DNA of 64,000 nt from Histoplasma ohiense (lineage: Eukaryota > Ascomycota > Eurotiomycetes > Onygenales > Ajellomycetaceae): NCBI GenBank assembly GCA_017607445.1, contig JAEVHH010000003.1, positions 6,386,001 through 6,450,000 of the forward strand, given 5' to 3'. How positions within the stretch are numbered: position 1 is the stretch's first letter; each line of letters starts with the position of its first letter. This document shows positions 35,572 to 48,689 of the stretch, in pieces. Under the pieces are notes generated by a model. That model saw nothing but the letters and a program-made list of their open reading frames with translations, had not been told where the DNA came from and did not search any database. The translations under genes were made by a program, and so were the position numbers.

Positions 35572-36213
35572 TGTGACGGGTTAGCATCTGTTAGTAGTTA
35601 ACTTACGCAACCAACCCCTTCTGCCTCACATTCCACACTCGCGTACATCTACTCATCTCTGTTATTGCACTCTGTGCTCATATAGCCTCTAATGATTCTT
35701 CCATGTAATCTCTTCTGCCTTGCACTCTGCACTTGTGTAGTTCTAACAATTCTTCTGTGTAACCCTCAACATTCTTCTGCTTCATACTCCACTCCATGTT
35801 TCACTGTGAAGTGGCTTCTGATATTCTTTCATCTCAATCTCCTCTCTATAAAAACCCTCTTTGTATGATCTTTTCTTCTGATCTCTTTTCTCTTTCTTTT
35901 CTTAATCAATTTGTAATCTGTATTTAGAATAGTGCTAGATTGTTAATCAAAGTACACTCATTATATTACAAATTGATTCATCTGTGTCAGTCTGAGTGCT
36001 CTATGTTTACAATTGCACTCAGATGCTCAAGTTAAAAATAAATTATCAAATCTTCACAAAGCTGTGTTGTTGTGATAACATTCACAATTTTCAAAGTTCT
36101 ATAAAGCTGCATCACTGTGATAGTGCTGTGAAGAAGTCTGAGTACTTATGAAGTATTTTCTTCAAGAATAAGAACTGAATCTTCTGATCTTCAAGCTATC
36201 AGAAGTAAGAACT

Positions 36214-37255
36214 ATGATTTTGTATGAAAATGAGATGAATTATGAACATCTCTTCATGAGCAAGAATCAAAGTCTTGCTAAAGATAATGCTGAGCTTTGT
36301 AATTTTCTTCAGCAGCAATTTTTGCAGATGACAGAGCTTCAACAACAACTGAATCATCTGAGTACAAATACATCAGAAATCACACAGATATCAATATTCT
36401 CTGTGTACAAAAGAAAAGAACATCTCTCTTTTCTTGACAAATTTGCAGAAGAGCTCTCAATCTATCTAGTCTGAAAATAAAAGATAAAAATCAAACTCAA
36501 AAAAGATGAGTCTGTGATAGACTCTCTGCTCTCATAAGCTCACTATATTTATAGTCAGCTAGAAGAAGACACTCTAACAAAATTTCAATTCTGAATTGAG
36601 TCATGCATGCATGAAATGTGTATCTCTGAAGAAGTCTTTCATCAACTGAATGTCTTATTCTTGAACTCTACACTGCAAGTGTGTGTGATGCAGTGACTAA
36701 ACAGAAATCATCAGCAGAATACTCTTCTAGCAAACTATCTGTCTGATTTCAATGGCAAAATCTGTGAAGCAGAAGAACAGAACTGAGACAATGCTGTGAA
36801 AATTAATTTTCTGAGTCAGTACATCAGCTTCAAACTGCTTAAGCTCTGCATCTCACATCTTATGCTCTCATATTATCACAATTACTACACTCACTTGCAT
36901 CAACTCAACAACAATCTTGCACATTTCAATGCTGTATAAGAAAGCTGTAACAATCACAGACAGAACTTTACATCTATCACTGCTTCAACTACATCAACCA
37001 CTTTCACAAACATCATGAATTGAATCTCTCATGTGAACACAGAACAGTCAAGAATATCTGATCTCTTCAAACAAAAAGTTACTAATTGAATCACTCAAGA
37101 AGTTTGCATCCATTGCAATAGACTGAAGCACTTTGCAAGTCAGTGCATCAACACAGTGGTCTTAGCTTCTACACTGTGTGTGAATGCAACTACATCTACA
37201 AATGAACAAGAACAGAGAAACAAAGAGCTCTCACTTTAAAACACAGATGAGAGCT
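36214..37255 (+). pseudogene. gag of the outermost GypA element
   Basis: Reads MNYEHLFMSKNQSLAKDNAELCNFLQQQFLQMTELQQQLNHL, a coiled-coil-like N-terminus, then a gag-like core and a CCHC zinc knuckle CIHCNRLKHFASQC (about 37107-37148). Most breaks are TGA codons, interpreted as former CGA. It packages element RNA in intact relatives. Confidence 0.75.
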
Positions 37256-37304
37256 TAAGAAGCAAGAAGCAAGCTGAAGATTTGAACAGAAAATACAAGC
37301 AGAC

Positions 37305-37980
37305 ACAATCATGATCTTCATCATTGTAAATAGCCTAGTCAATATACAAGCAATGATAGACAGTGGTTTCCTTCACTACACTTTTATAAACACCCAGTTG
37401 GTTGAAAAGCATAAGCTCCAGCATATTCTCTTTTTCAAATCATATAAGCTCAGTGGATTCAATGACTCCAGAGGATCCGCCTTCTACAATATAATAAAGT
37501 TCAACATTGATGTAGAAGGATATGAAAAAAGAAATGTTTACACATATGAAGTGCAAGATCTTGAGTACAACTTAATGCTCAGTCTGTCATGACTTACAGA
37601 ATTTGAAACTCTGATAGACATATACAATCATTGTCTAATCTTCTCAGAAGACAACTGTGTTTATGAAAAGAATATCAACAGAACCACTGATCTCATTCAG
37701 ATATCAGTGAAAGCATTCAAGCTACTAACTCATCAAACATGCAAGAAGAAGAACATTCAAGTGTTCACTGCTAGTATAATAGATATCAAGAAAGTGTTAG
37801 AAAAGCTAGAACTCAAGAATCTCAAGAAATCATACAAAGAACTACTCAAATCATACAAGAACTTTGCAGATATGTTCAACAAAAAGAAAGCTGAAAAGCT
37901 TCCCTCTCATCAAGAACACAGTATAGATCATACAATCAAACTCATCAAGAAAGATAATAAAAACTCACAATCACTCTGAG
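37305..37980 (+). pseudogene. Aspartic protease and protease-RT linker of the outermost GypA element
   Basis: The retropepsin-like active-site triad is seen as NIQAMIDSGFLHYTFINTQLVEKHKL (DSG). The linker YKELLKSYKNFADMFNKKKAEKLPSHQEHSIDHTIKL, which in Ty3/gypsy pol precedes RT, follows. It is cut at 38017 by the next GypA. Confidence 0.8.
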
Positions 37981-38017
37981 GTTATCTCTACAGTATATTG
38001 CATGATGAACTTCTCAT

Positions 38018-38551
38018 TGTGACAGGTTAGCATCTGTTAGTAATTAACTTACACAATCAACTTCTCTTCTGCACCTGCTTGTTTCTGGCTGTTGTGATCT
38101 TGTGTAACTCTTGATGTTCTTCCACTCTGTGCTCTGTGCTTGTGTAGTTTCTAACAATTCTTCTGTGTAGCTCTTAACATTCTTCTGCTTCATGCTCCAC
38201 ACTCATATAGTCTCTAACAATTCTTCTGTATAGCTTCTAATATTCTTCTACTCTGTGTTCTGCACTTGTGTAGTCTCTAACAATTCTTCTGCATAGCCCT
38301 CAATAATTCCCCCATCTCACACTCTGTGCTTGTGTAGTTTCTAACAATTCTTACACATATCTCTTAACATTCTTCCACTCTGCACTCCACTGTGAAGTGG
38401 CTTCTGATATTCTTCCACTCTGAACTTTTCTCTATAAGAATTCTCTTTGTACAACCTTTTCTTCTGATTTCTTTTCTCTTTCTTTCCTTAATCAATTTGT
38501 AATCTGTAATTAGAATAGTATCAAATTGTTAATCAAAGTACATCTGTTACA
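38018..38551 (+). repeat. 5' LTR of the second GypA element
   Basis: TGTGACAGG...GTTACA. It carries a TATA-like tataag at 38433-38438, a pyrimidine-rich tract and the word aatcaatttgtaa (38490-38502), which is the exact complement of the primer-binding site just outside the LTR. Confidence 0.9.
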
Positions 38552-38564
38552 TTACAAATTGATT
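38552..38564 (+). promoter_or_regulatory. Putative self-primed primer-binding site
   Basis: ttacaaattgatt directly follows the LTR. It is the perfect reverse complement of aatcaatttgtaa inside the LTR, as in Tf1-type elements whose own RNA 5' end primes reverse transcription. Confidence 0.65.
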
Positions 38565-38929
38565 CTTCTGTGTTTAAGATCTGAGTGTCTTGTTATTAGT
38601 TCTTACACTCAAGTGCATCATTATCAGTTCTTACATCCAAGTGCATTGTTTACAGATCTGAGTGTCTAGTCATTACAAGAGATTTCTCATGAGTCTGAGT
38701 GCTTTTATCATTAGTTATATAGACTGTTGTGTCTAAGCATCTGAAACACAATTGATCATATTCTACAAGGTCTGAGTGTCTACAAACTGTAACACTGTGA
38801 ATAGCATTCACAAAGAAGCTTGATCAAGCTTAGTGCTGCAATACTGTGAATAGTGTCTGTGAGAGAACTGAGTGTCTACAAGTATTTCTTTTCTTTTATT
38901 ATTATTACATGTTCTTAGATATTGAAATG

Positions 38930-39930
38930 AACTACAAACAATTCTACAAACACTCACTGCACTCAAATGCAGCAGACAACAACTTAGATCTATGAAGTAT
39001 TCTTCAGCAGCAAGCACTACAGATAACTGAATTGCAACAATGACTTACTGAGATGAGTATTTCTGTGTTCACCATTCCTTCTATATTCATGTCTCATGAA
39101 AAGCTCTCAAGAGAGAAGTTCTCAATTCTCAACAAATACAAGAAAGATCTAGTACTCTACCTTGCATGGAAGTCAAAAGTGAACATCAAATTGAATATTG
39201 ATGGACAAGCAATAGACTCACTATTCAATCAAGCATGGTATATTCATAGCAGATTGAATGATGATGCATTAATGAAATTTCAACCCTGGATGAGTCATTG
39301 TTAGAATGATCAGTGTATGTCAGAGCTAGTCTTCTGACAACTCAACTCTCTCTTCCTCAATTCTATACTTCAAGCCAAAATGTTGAACTGACTTAATTAG
39401 ACTTATCAGATGAATATTGTGTTGGCAACTTATCTTTCTAAATTCAATTGCAAGCTTCTAGAAGCAGATGAGCAAGACTGAGATAATACTGTCAAAATCA
39501 ACATATTGTTGAAGAACTTGAACTTTCAGTTGCATAACTGAAGTGTAGAATGTTCAAAGCTCTCAATATACAGTGAATTCTGTGCTGATTTTTATCTATT
39601 GAACAACAATCTGTCTCAGTTCTGTGCACTTCAAAATTGCAGAGAATTCTGCTGAACAAATGTGTATGTCTCAAACCACTCTGCAGCATCCTCCACCTTC
39701 AAACCAGAATCAATGAACTGAATCCCACACATAAATGCAAGTTGTCTGAGAGTTTCCAATGTCTCAGAGAAGAATGCTGCTGACTGAATTATCAGAGAAG
39801 TCTGCATACAGTGCAATAAATCAGAGCACTTTGCAAATCAATGTCTGAATGCAATCACTCTGAGTAAACCCCCCACACATGTGAATGCTGTGTCGCCTGC
39901 GGACAGGCAAGAACAGAGAAAAGATGAGCT
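38930..39930 (+). pseudogene. gag of the second GypA element
   Basis: The same order as the gag at 36214: the start near QLRSMKYSSAAST..., the core with FTIPSIFMSHEKLSREKFSIL, then the CCHC knuckle CIQCNKSEHFANQC (about 39803-39844). Several TGA codons interrupt it. Confidence 0.7.
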
Positions 39931-40039
39931 CTCACTCTAAAATACAGACAAGAACTCAAGAAGCAGAAAGCTAGCTGAAGATTTGAGCAAAAGATACAAG
40001 CAGACACAATCATAGTCTCTGTCATTGTAAATAGCCTAG

Positions 40040-40675
40040 TCAATGTATAAGCAATGATAGACAGTGGTTTCCTTCATTATGCTCTTATAGACACCCAGCT
40101 AATTGAGAAGCATAAGCTTCAGTATATCTTCTTTTTCAAGCTGCATAAGCTCAGTGAATTTGATAGCCTCAGAGGATCAGTCTTCTACAACATGATAAGA
40201 TTTAATATCAATGTAGAAGAACATGAGAAAAAGAATGTATATGTATATGAAATACAAGATCTTGAGTATGATCTAATGCTTGATCTATCATAGCTCACAG
40301 AATTTGAAATCTTGTTGAACACATGCAACTGCTGTCTTATTTTCTCAGAAGATGACTGTGTTTACAAAAAGAATGTCAATAGAATCACTGATCTCACTCA
40401 GATATCAGCAGAAGCATACAAACTACTAATCTGTCAAGTGTATGAGAAGAAGAACATCCAAGTGTTCACTGCTAGTATAGCAGATATCAAAAAAGCATTA
40501 GAAAAGTTAGAACTCAAAGATCTTAAGAAACTATACAAGAAACTACTCAAATCATACAAAGACTTCACAGATATATTCAATGAGAAAGAAGCTGAAAAGC
40601 TTCCCTCTCACTGAGAACTCAGTATAGATCATACAATTGAGCTTATCAAGAAAGACAGTAAAAACCCACAACTGC
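40040..40675 (+). pseudogene. Protease and linker of the second GypA element
   Basis: MIDSGFLHYALIDTQLIEKHKLQ (DSG active site), then ELKDLKKLYKKLLKSYKDFTDIFNEKEAEKLPSH. It parallels 37305-37980. Confidence 0.8.
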
Positions 40676-40729
40676 TATGAGATTCTCTCTACAGTATATC
40701 ACACAACAAACTCCTTATTCTATGAAAAA

Positions 40730-41960
40730 CACTCAATGAATTACTGAATAAAGACTTCATTTGTGTTAGCAACTCATCCACTGCAGCATCTGTACTGTTT
40801 GTGAAGAAATCAGAAGAAGACTTACAATTCTGTGTTGACTACTGAGAACTCAACAAGATTACATGAAAGAACTGATATTCTCTTTCACTCATCAATGAAA
40901 TACTCAAATGAATAGAAAAAGTAAAATGATTTATGAAGTTTGACATCTCTGCAGCCTTCTATAAGATAAGAATTAATGAAGGTGACAAATGGCTAACTGC
41001 TTTTCATATGCATTACAGATTATATGAATGAATGGTGACCCTCTTTGAATTAGCAAACACTCTGAGTATGTTTCAGAAATACATTAACTGGGCTCTATGA
41101 AATCTGCTTGATGAGATTGTCTCAGCATACATGGATGATATCTTGATCTTCACTGATGAATCACTCACTGAGCACTGTAAGCATATATGACAAGTGCTTG
41201 ATCATCTATGAAAAGCTGAACTGCAAGTGGACATTGACAAATGCAACTTCAAGACCAAGTCTACAATCTATCTAGAATTCATCATCAAAGCTGAAAAAGA
41301 TGTATGCATGAATTCTAAGAAGGTGGAAGCAATCCTCAACTGAGAGACATCAGTCTCAGTAAAAGAAACTAGAAGCTTTCTAGAATTTATCAACTTCTAT
41401 CAAAGATTTATCAAGAACTTCTTCAATATTGTACAATCACTAATGAATCTGACTCAGAAAGACACTGTATTTCAATGAATTGATGAAGTGAATGCAGCAT
41501 TCAAAAAGCTGAAGTGTATGTTCACAAATGCCTCAATGCTGCAATCATTCAATTCAGATAAGCATACAATTCTCAAAACAGACATCTCAGATTATGTAGT
41601 AGATGGGACACTGATACAATATGACAACAAAGATGTTCTACAATCTTGTGCCTTTATCTTGAAAAAGATGTCACTCACTGAATGCAATTATAAAATCTAT
41701 GACAAGAAGCTTCTAGCAATCATACAATGTCTTGAAGAATGAGAATTCAAACTTATGAGTGTTGAGAGATTCAAGATTGTTATCAATCATAAAAATCTAG
41801 AGTACTTCACAATCATTCATAAGCTCACTGAGAGATATATGCATTGATCATTATTTCTTAGCTGTTTTTCATTCACAATTTGTTATTGATCTGAAGTAGA
41901 GAACATTCTTGTGGATGCTCTGTTCTGCTGAGAATAAGATATATCATCTGATGACTTGAA
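40730..41960 (+). pseudogene. Reverse transcriptase and RNase H of the second GypA element
   Basis: RT blocks are seen: LFVKKSEEDLQFCVDY, FMKFDISAAFYKIRINEGDKWLTAF, SAYMDDILIFTDE (catalytic YMDD intact) and ...VEAIL. RNase H follows with ILKTDISDYVVDGTLIQYDN, FILKKMSLTECNYKIYDKKLLAII and FKIVINHKNLEYF. TGA codons sit where Arg is usual, e.g. after CVDY and in KNxYSL. Confidence 0.85.
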
Positions 41961-42339
41961 TGACAGATGGAAACACTGAGAGTATCAGTTAATCAACTCT
42001 GCAATTATAGAAAGTTCTACACAATCAGATGAATCCCATATATATATCAATCAGTTCTGAGCTCAAGAACTCTCACTCAAAGAACAATGAAAGCTAGTAA
42101 CAGAAGCAGATGAATTCTGACAACAAGCTGTCAAAGTCATACAAAGCAAAGCACCTCAATTCCCCACAGATGTATACTCAAGAATGAATATCTCAGCATA
42201 TTCAATCAATGATGACAACTGCTTACACTTTCAAGATAGACAATGAATCTCTGATTCAGAATCTCTATAAACATGAATCATGTAAGAAATTCATGACTCA
42301 TCAATGACTGAGCATTCAGAATACAAAATCATGTACAAT

Positions 42340-43465
42340 ATTGTCATCTGAGAATTCTACTGATCAGATATATTGAAAGACATACACTGATTTGTACACA
42401 ACTGTGATCACTGCAGCTCAGTGACAGTATGATGTGAATACTGAAAAGAGATGCTGAAGCTTCTATCTGTCTCTGACTGAATTTGATGTGATATAGCTAT
42501 CAATTTTGCAGTTTTCTTACTCAAAAACAGAGATTCTACAAACATTCTAGTCATTGTTGATCAACTCAGCAAGAGTGTAATACTACAGCTCTGTGATAAG
42601 ATGAACACTGAAGTAGTTACAGATGCCTTCATCAGAAGTCCATTCTATTGTATACACAGTCTGTCTTCATTCATTGTGTCAGATAGAGACAGTCAATTCA
42701 TCAGCACACTCTGAGCTCATATATGCCAATTATTAAGAATTGAATGAAAGTTATCAACAGTGTATCACTCAGAGACTGATGAAGCTACTGAGAGAATGAT
42801 ACAAACAGTAAAGAACATCCTCTGTAAGTTCTGCAATTACACACAAGACAACTGAAGCAATCTGCTGTCACACACTGAGATTGCAATTAATAGTTAAGAT
42901 TCTGCTACAACAGATATAAGCTTATTCTTTCTTCTACACAGATACAACTTAGAGATTCTGAACTTCTCTGAGACTCTCTGAGAAACCACATACATTCACA
43001 GCTTCATACAGACAGCAGAGAATATCATGAGCAAGCTGAAGAAAGCTCATGAATGAGCAGAAGCTTCAATGATCAGCACTCAGTAAGATTACAAAAATCA
43101 AGCAAACATCAGAAGAAATCCTGCAACTCAATACTATATAGAAGACAAAGTCTGACTGAATCTCAAGAACATAAGAACAGATCATCTCTTATGTACACTA
43201 GATTATCATCACATCAAGTATACAATGAAGAAAGTGCTAGACACACATAATTATTGACTTGATACTCTATCTGACATTCACAACATCTTTCATACAAACC
43301 TGCTTCAACTCATGACTGAGGATTCATTCCTCTCACAGAGAATCTTCAATTGACAGCCATCTGTCATCATAGAAGAAGACAATGAACTCAAGTGAAAAAT
43401 AGAAACAATTCTTGACAATAGAATCAATCATCATCATCATAAATATCTTGTCAAATGAGTAGAAT
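42340..43465 (+). pseudogene. Integrase of the second GypA element, start of chromodomain
   Basis: Catalytic-core pieces: NILVIVDQLSKSVILQLCDKM, HSLSSFIVSDRDSQFISTL, LSTVYHSETDEATERMIQTVKN. The C-terminal part has YYIEDKV.LNLKNIRTDHL. A chromodomain begins HHHHKYLVK.VE and is cut by the GypB LTR at 43466; it resumes at 58764. Confidence 0.82.
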
Positions 43466-43733
43466 TGTAATGCACTCGTTTATTATTTCCTTATTATCTT
43501 CGCTTATTCTTACCTCTTTCCATTATACTCTCGCTACTGCTATTTCTATATGTATATATATATCGATGTATGTATTTCGCACATCTTCTTTCTCTTTCTT
43601 TTCTTCCTTAGCGATTAGCTACACTACACTACATTACACTACTATATTACACTCTACAATATATTACTATTATCTCTGTTACACTATAAACTATCTTCTA
43701 CTGTTACTCTTCACACTGTCACTACACCTCACA
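43466..43733 (+). repeat. GypB LTR (5', level 3)
   Basis: TGTAATGCACTCG...CACCTCACA, 268 bp, with TATA-like tatatatatcgatg, a pyrimidine tract and ttagcgattagctac. Other copies: 46970-47237, 54539-54806, 58496-58763, 62229-62499, and reverse 24374-24631. It keeps CpG sites, unlike the adjacent internal DNA. Confidence 0.92.
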
Positions 43734-43780
43734 GTTTCTAATCACTCAATCTTCAAGAGACAGTCTGTTGAGTAATAGTC

Positions 43781-45090
43781 ATGATCTCTATCTGCAGCAT
43801 TCACTGTACTTGTGCTACCACTGAATCTGAAGCAGCAAATATCATGGAAGAAAACCACAAAATGCACACTTCTGCCACTGAAAGTGTGCAACAAGCATCA
43901 TCTTTCTCTAGAGAATTGAACTCTGAGCATAGTTCAGAAGAGGATACCTCTTCTGAAGATCTCAGTGCAATTGAGACTGAGAAGATAGCTGTGATCAGAA
44001 GAATCAAAAAATTACAGACTGAGAAAGAATTGCAAGAACTTCAACAGCAGTGCAACACTTTACTACAAGAATTGAATGAAACAATTTCAGTCATCTGAAA
44101 TACACTAGAAGCACATCTGAACCACAGTAGAGATGCAACTAGTGTGAATGATAATCATGATAACATCACAAGTATTCTCAGGCCATCAGAAGCCACACTA
44201 TAAGTGCTCAACATCATAGTGAAAAGCACTGTGACTACTGTCAGTGGGAGATGTAGTTGGGTACCACTTTGGCAATTAGAACTTTGAGATCCCAGTATAA
44301 GCAGTCACTCTTCTCAAAGAGATGTGAAAAAGTTTCAAGATCAAAGTATGAAAGAATTTGAAAACTTTGTTACAGCTGCTATCACTTTCCATGTCAGTGA
44401 TCTTGATTACTACAACAAACATGATCATCAAAAGATCATCAAAGTCATTACTCATTTCAATGTCGAGATGCAACAACATTGGTATCAACATACACATGAT
44501 ATGCAGACTTTGCCACCATAGGAAGAATTTGTTAGTTGGATGCAATGTCAAGTCACTGATTCAGATAGAAGTTTCCAAGACACTGATAGACAGTACTGAA
44601 AAACAAAGCAACAAGAAGATCAGACAGTTCAACAATTTGCTTCACACTTACAATCAATTGAAGAGTGTCTGCAGCATTTTTATAGTGAATATCATCAGAA
44701 ATCACACCTCTATATGAAAGTTCTACCTTTCATTCACTGAGAATTCAACAAATATGCAATCAAATTGAAAGAGTTAAGCTATGATGCCACTCTACATAAA
44801 CTTGCAATGGCAGAATCGAATCTGCCAGAGAGATGGAAGAAGCTTAAAGAGAAGTCAAATTTCAAAAACCCCACTCAAAGCTTTAATAACAGAAATAATG
44901 CTGATAATAGATCACAAAACAAACACAGATGAAATGACACTACAAAGTTCAATGACTTCACTTGATCAAAATATTGCTGTTATTGCAAGCAATCAGAACA
45001 TACCATTGATTTGTGTTTCAAACAATTCAAAGATGAATTCAAAAATGTCAAGTCCAACTCAAAACTCAATATGAAGGACATGAAGAACTC
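43781..45090 (+). pseudogene. gag of the level-3 GypB element
   Basis: ASxTEKIAVIRRIKKLQTEKELQELQQQC-type coiled coil near 43970-44050, a gag core (FENFVTAAITFHVSDLDYYNKH, in shifted frame 44324-44520), then the CCHC knuckle CCYCKQSEHTIDLC (about 44980-45020). Several TGA codons and frame changes are present. Confidence 0.72.
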
Positions 45091-45189
45091 AAAGGACTCA
45101 AAAAACACTTAAGACACATCATTCAGCTTGCAATGACAGTCATAAGCATGGAAAGTCAATGCAAAAATGCCTTAAGCTTCACTGTCACA

Positions 45190-46969
45190 GTGGAACTTGC
45201 TACATCTAAGAGTCTGCAAAAAGTGCTTGCACTAGTAGACTCTGAGTCAGAAGTGAACTATGTCAATGAATTTTGAGCAAAGAATCACAATCTAGAAGCT
45301 GCTCACTGCAAAACCAAAATAGTCAAGTTGATTGATGAATGCATAATGCACTTCTTTGAAGAGTATAACATTGCAACTACTGTCATTGATCACAAGGGTA
45401 ATGCACAGCAGATATCTCATTCCTTTCATGCAATGAAGATGAAGAACTACAGTCTTGTATTAGAATTTCCTTGATTAAGACAAACAAATCCTCTTATAGA
45501 TTGATCAGATGAATAATTCTTCTTTAGAAACTCTGAAGATGAACAACAGCTTCAAATTATTTCTGAACAAGATGTCTTAGCTGAAGTTCTCACAGAAGCT
45601 AGAGTGAGAATGCTTGTAGTATTATCTACAAGACATTCAAAAGACTCAAAGCATGCTTTATATATATTCTCAGCTGTGTATTCAGACTTGCCAACTGATC
45701 TATCTGATTATATCATGCCATACACACATATCTTCTCAGAAGAAGCTGCTATAAGTGTGAAAAGATCAGAAGAGACAAAACACTGCATAGATTTTGAGTC
45801 TGATATGCAATCTTCATTTATACTGATATACAATCTCTCTGAAACTGAGTTAGCCACTCTAAGAGAATATTTAAAAAATGTATTAGATAAAGAGTGGATA
45901 CAACTGTTCAGTAGCTCAGCTGATGTATCAATTCTCTTTGTCTTCAAAAAAAATGATGAACTCTGTCTTTGTGTAGACTATTGAGAATTAAATTGAATCA
46001 CCATCAAGAACTGATACCCTCTATCTCTAATAAGTGAATTACTTGATAGGCTTTCAAAAGCCAAAATATTCACTAAGCTGGATCTTTGAGATGCCTATCA
46101 CTGCATACTTATAGCAGCAAAAGACTGTTGAAAGACAGCCTTTAGAATGAGATATGAACATTTTGAATATGTAGTTATGCCATTTGAACTAGCTAATGCT
46201 TCAGTGATATTCCAAACATACATTAACAATACCTTGTCTGATTTGTTGGATATATGTTGTGTTGTCTATTTGGACAACATTCTCATATTCTCCAATTCAA
46301 AGCAGGAACATAAAGTGCATGTTACTAAGATGCTAGAATGTCTCAAGTGTGTGAATCTATTTGCAAAACTCTCTAAGTGTGAATTTGAAGTGGACAAGAT
46401 CTCATTTCTGAGATTTGTTATAGATACAAATGATGTTGAGATGAAGTCAGACAGAGTTTCCACTATTGTGAAATGATCTACATCTAAATCAATTAAAGAG
46501 GTTCAATTCTTCTTGAGCTTTGCTAATTTCTATCAGCAATTTATTAAGTCTTTCTCCTCTATTGCAGCCCCATTATTCAAACTTACAAAAGAGAGCAAGA
46601 AGGGGGAAAGAAAAGCCACTTTTATGTGGACAGAAGATGCTCAAAGTGCTTTCAATGAGCTCAAATCATGCTTTATATATGCTTCTCTATTAGCTCATTT
46701 TGACTCAGCTCAGTGTATTCAGATTGAATCTGATGCATCCACTTTTGCAGTTGCTGCTATTCTGTCACAGTTACAGAATGATGAACACTGACATTCAGTT
46801 GCCTTCTGATCAAGAAAGTTGATTGATGTGGAAACATGTTATGATACTCATGATAAAGAACTCTTGGCTATTGTAGCAGCATTTAAGAATTGAAGACATT
46901 ATCTGAAGAGAAGTCAGTATTCAATTCAAGTCTGATCTGATCATGCCAATCTGCAGTACTTTATGACAA
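45190..46969 (+). pseudogene. Protease, reverse transcriptase and RNase H (5' part) of the level-3 GypB element
   Basis: A protease-like ALVDSESEVNYVNEF lies near 45230. RT follows with YLKNVLDKEWIQLFSSSADVSILFVFKK, FTKLDL.DAYHCILIAAKD, FEYVVMPFELANASVIFQTYIN, and YLDNILIF where the second catalytic Asp is replaced (usually YLDD). RNase H follows: FMWTEDAQSAFNELKSCF, QIESDASTFAVAAILSQ, YDTHDKELLAIVAAF. It stops at tttatgacaa, where the level-4 element enters. Confidence 0.85.
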
Positions 46970-47284
46970 TGTAATGCACTCGTTTATTATTTCCTTATTA
47001 TCTTCGCTTATTCTTACCTCTTTCCATTATACTCTCGCTACCACTATTTCTATATGTATATATATATCGATGTATGTATTTCGCACATCTTCTTTCTCTT
47101 TCTTTTCTTTCTTAGCAATTAGCTACACTATGCTATGTTACACTACTATATTACACTCTACAATATATTACTATTATCTCTGCTACACTATAAACTATCT
47201 TCTACTGTTACTCTTCACACTGTCACTACACCTCACAGTTTCTAATCACTCAATCTTTGAGAGATGATCTGTTGAGTAATAGTC

Positions 47285-48610
47285 ATGGCCTCTATCCACA
47301 GCATCCACTGTACTCGTGCTACTGCTGAATCTGAAGCAACAAACACCATGGAAGAAAACCACAAAACGCACACTTCTGTCACTGAAAGTGTGCAACAAGC
47401 ATCACCTTTCTCTATGAAATTGAACTCTGAGCATAGTTCAGAAGAAGATACCTCTTCTGAAGATCTCAGTGCAATTGAGACTGAGAAGATAGCTGTGATC
47501 AGAAGAATCAAAAAATTACAGACTGAGAAAGAATTGCAAGAACTTCAACAGTGGTGTGACACTTTACTACAAGAATTGAATGGAACAATTCCAGCCACTC
47601 AAAATACACTAGAAGTGCATCCGAACCACAGTAGAGATACAACTAGTGTGAATGGTAATCATGATAATGCCACCAGTATTCTCAGACCATCAGAAGCCAC
47701 ACTACAAGCACTCAACATCTTAGTGAAAAGCACCATGACTACTGTCAGTGGAAGACATAGTCAGGTACCACTTTGACAATTAGAACTTCAAGATCTCAGC
47801 ATGAGCAGTCACTCTTCTTAGAGAGATGTGGAAAAGTTCTGAGATCAAAGTATGAAAGAATTCAAAAACTTTGTTACAGCTGCTATCACTTTCCATGCCA
47901 GTGATCTTGATTACTACAACAAACACAACCATCGAAAGATCATCAAAGCCATTACTCATTTCAATGTCAAGATGCAACAACATTGGTATCAACATACACA
48001 TGATATGTGGACTTTGCCACCATGAGAAGAATTTGTTAGTTGGATGCAATGTCAAGTCACCAATTCAGATAGAAGTTTCTGAGATGTCAATAGACAGTAC
48101 TGGAAAACAGAGCAACAAGAAGATCAGACAGTTCAACAATTTGCTTCACACTTACAATCAATTGAAAAGCATCTGCAGCATTCTTATAGCAAATATCATC
48201 AGAAATCACACCTCTATATGAAAGTTCTACCTTTCATTCACCGAGAATTTGACAAATATGCAACCAAATTGGAAGAGTTAAGCTATGATGCCACTCTACA
48301 TAAACTTGCAATGACAGAATCGAATCTGCCAGAGAGATGGAAGAAGCTTAAAGAGAAGTCAAATTTCAAAAACCCCACTCAAAGCTTTAACAACAGAAAT
48401 AATGCTGATAATAGATCACAAAACAAACACAGATGAAATGACACTACAAAGTCTGATGACTCCATCCAATCAAAATATTGCTGTTATTGCAAGTGACCAG
48501 GACATATCATTGATTTGTGTTTCAAATGACTCAAAGATGAACTCAAAAACACCAAGTCTGACTCAAAACCTGATACAAAAAACACAAAGAACTCAAAGGA
48601 CTCAAAAAAC
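47285..48610 (+). pseudogene. gag of the level-4 GypB element
   Basis: Opens with an ATG at 47285 and stays open for 163 codons through the coiled coil (RRIKKLQTEKELQELQQWC). It continues in shifted frames to the zinc-knuckle region near 48476-48520, where the second half of the CCHC finger reads GHIIDLC after a TGA. Confidence 0.75.
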
Positions 48611-48689
48611 ACTTAAGACATGCCATCCAGCTTGCAATGACAGTCATAAATGTGGAAAGTCAATGCAAAAACACCTTAAGCTTCACTGT

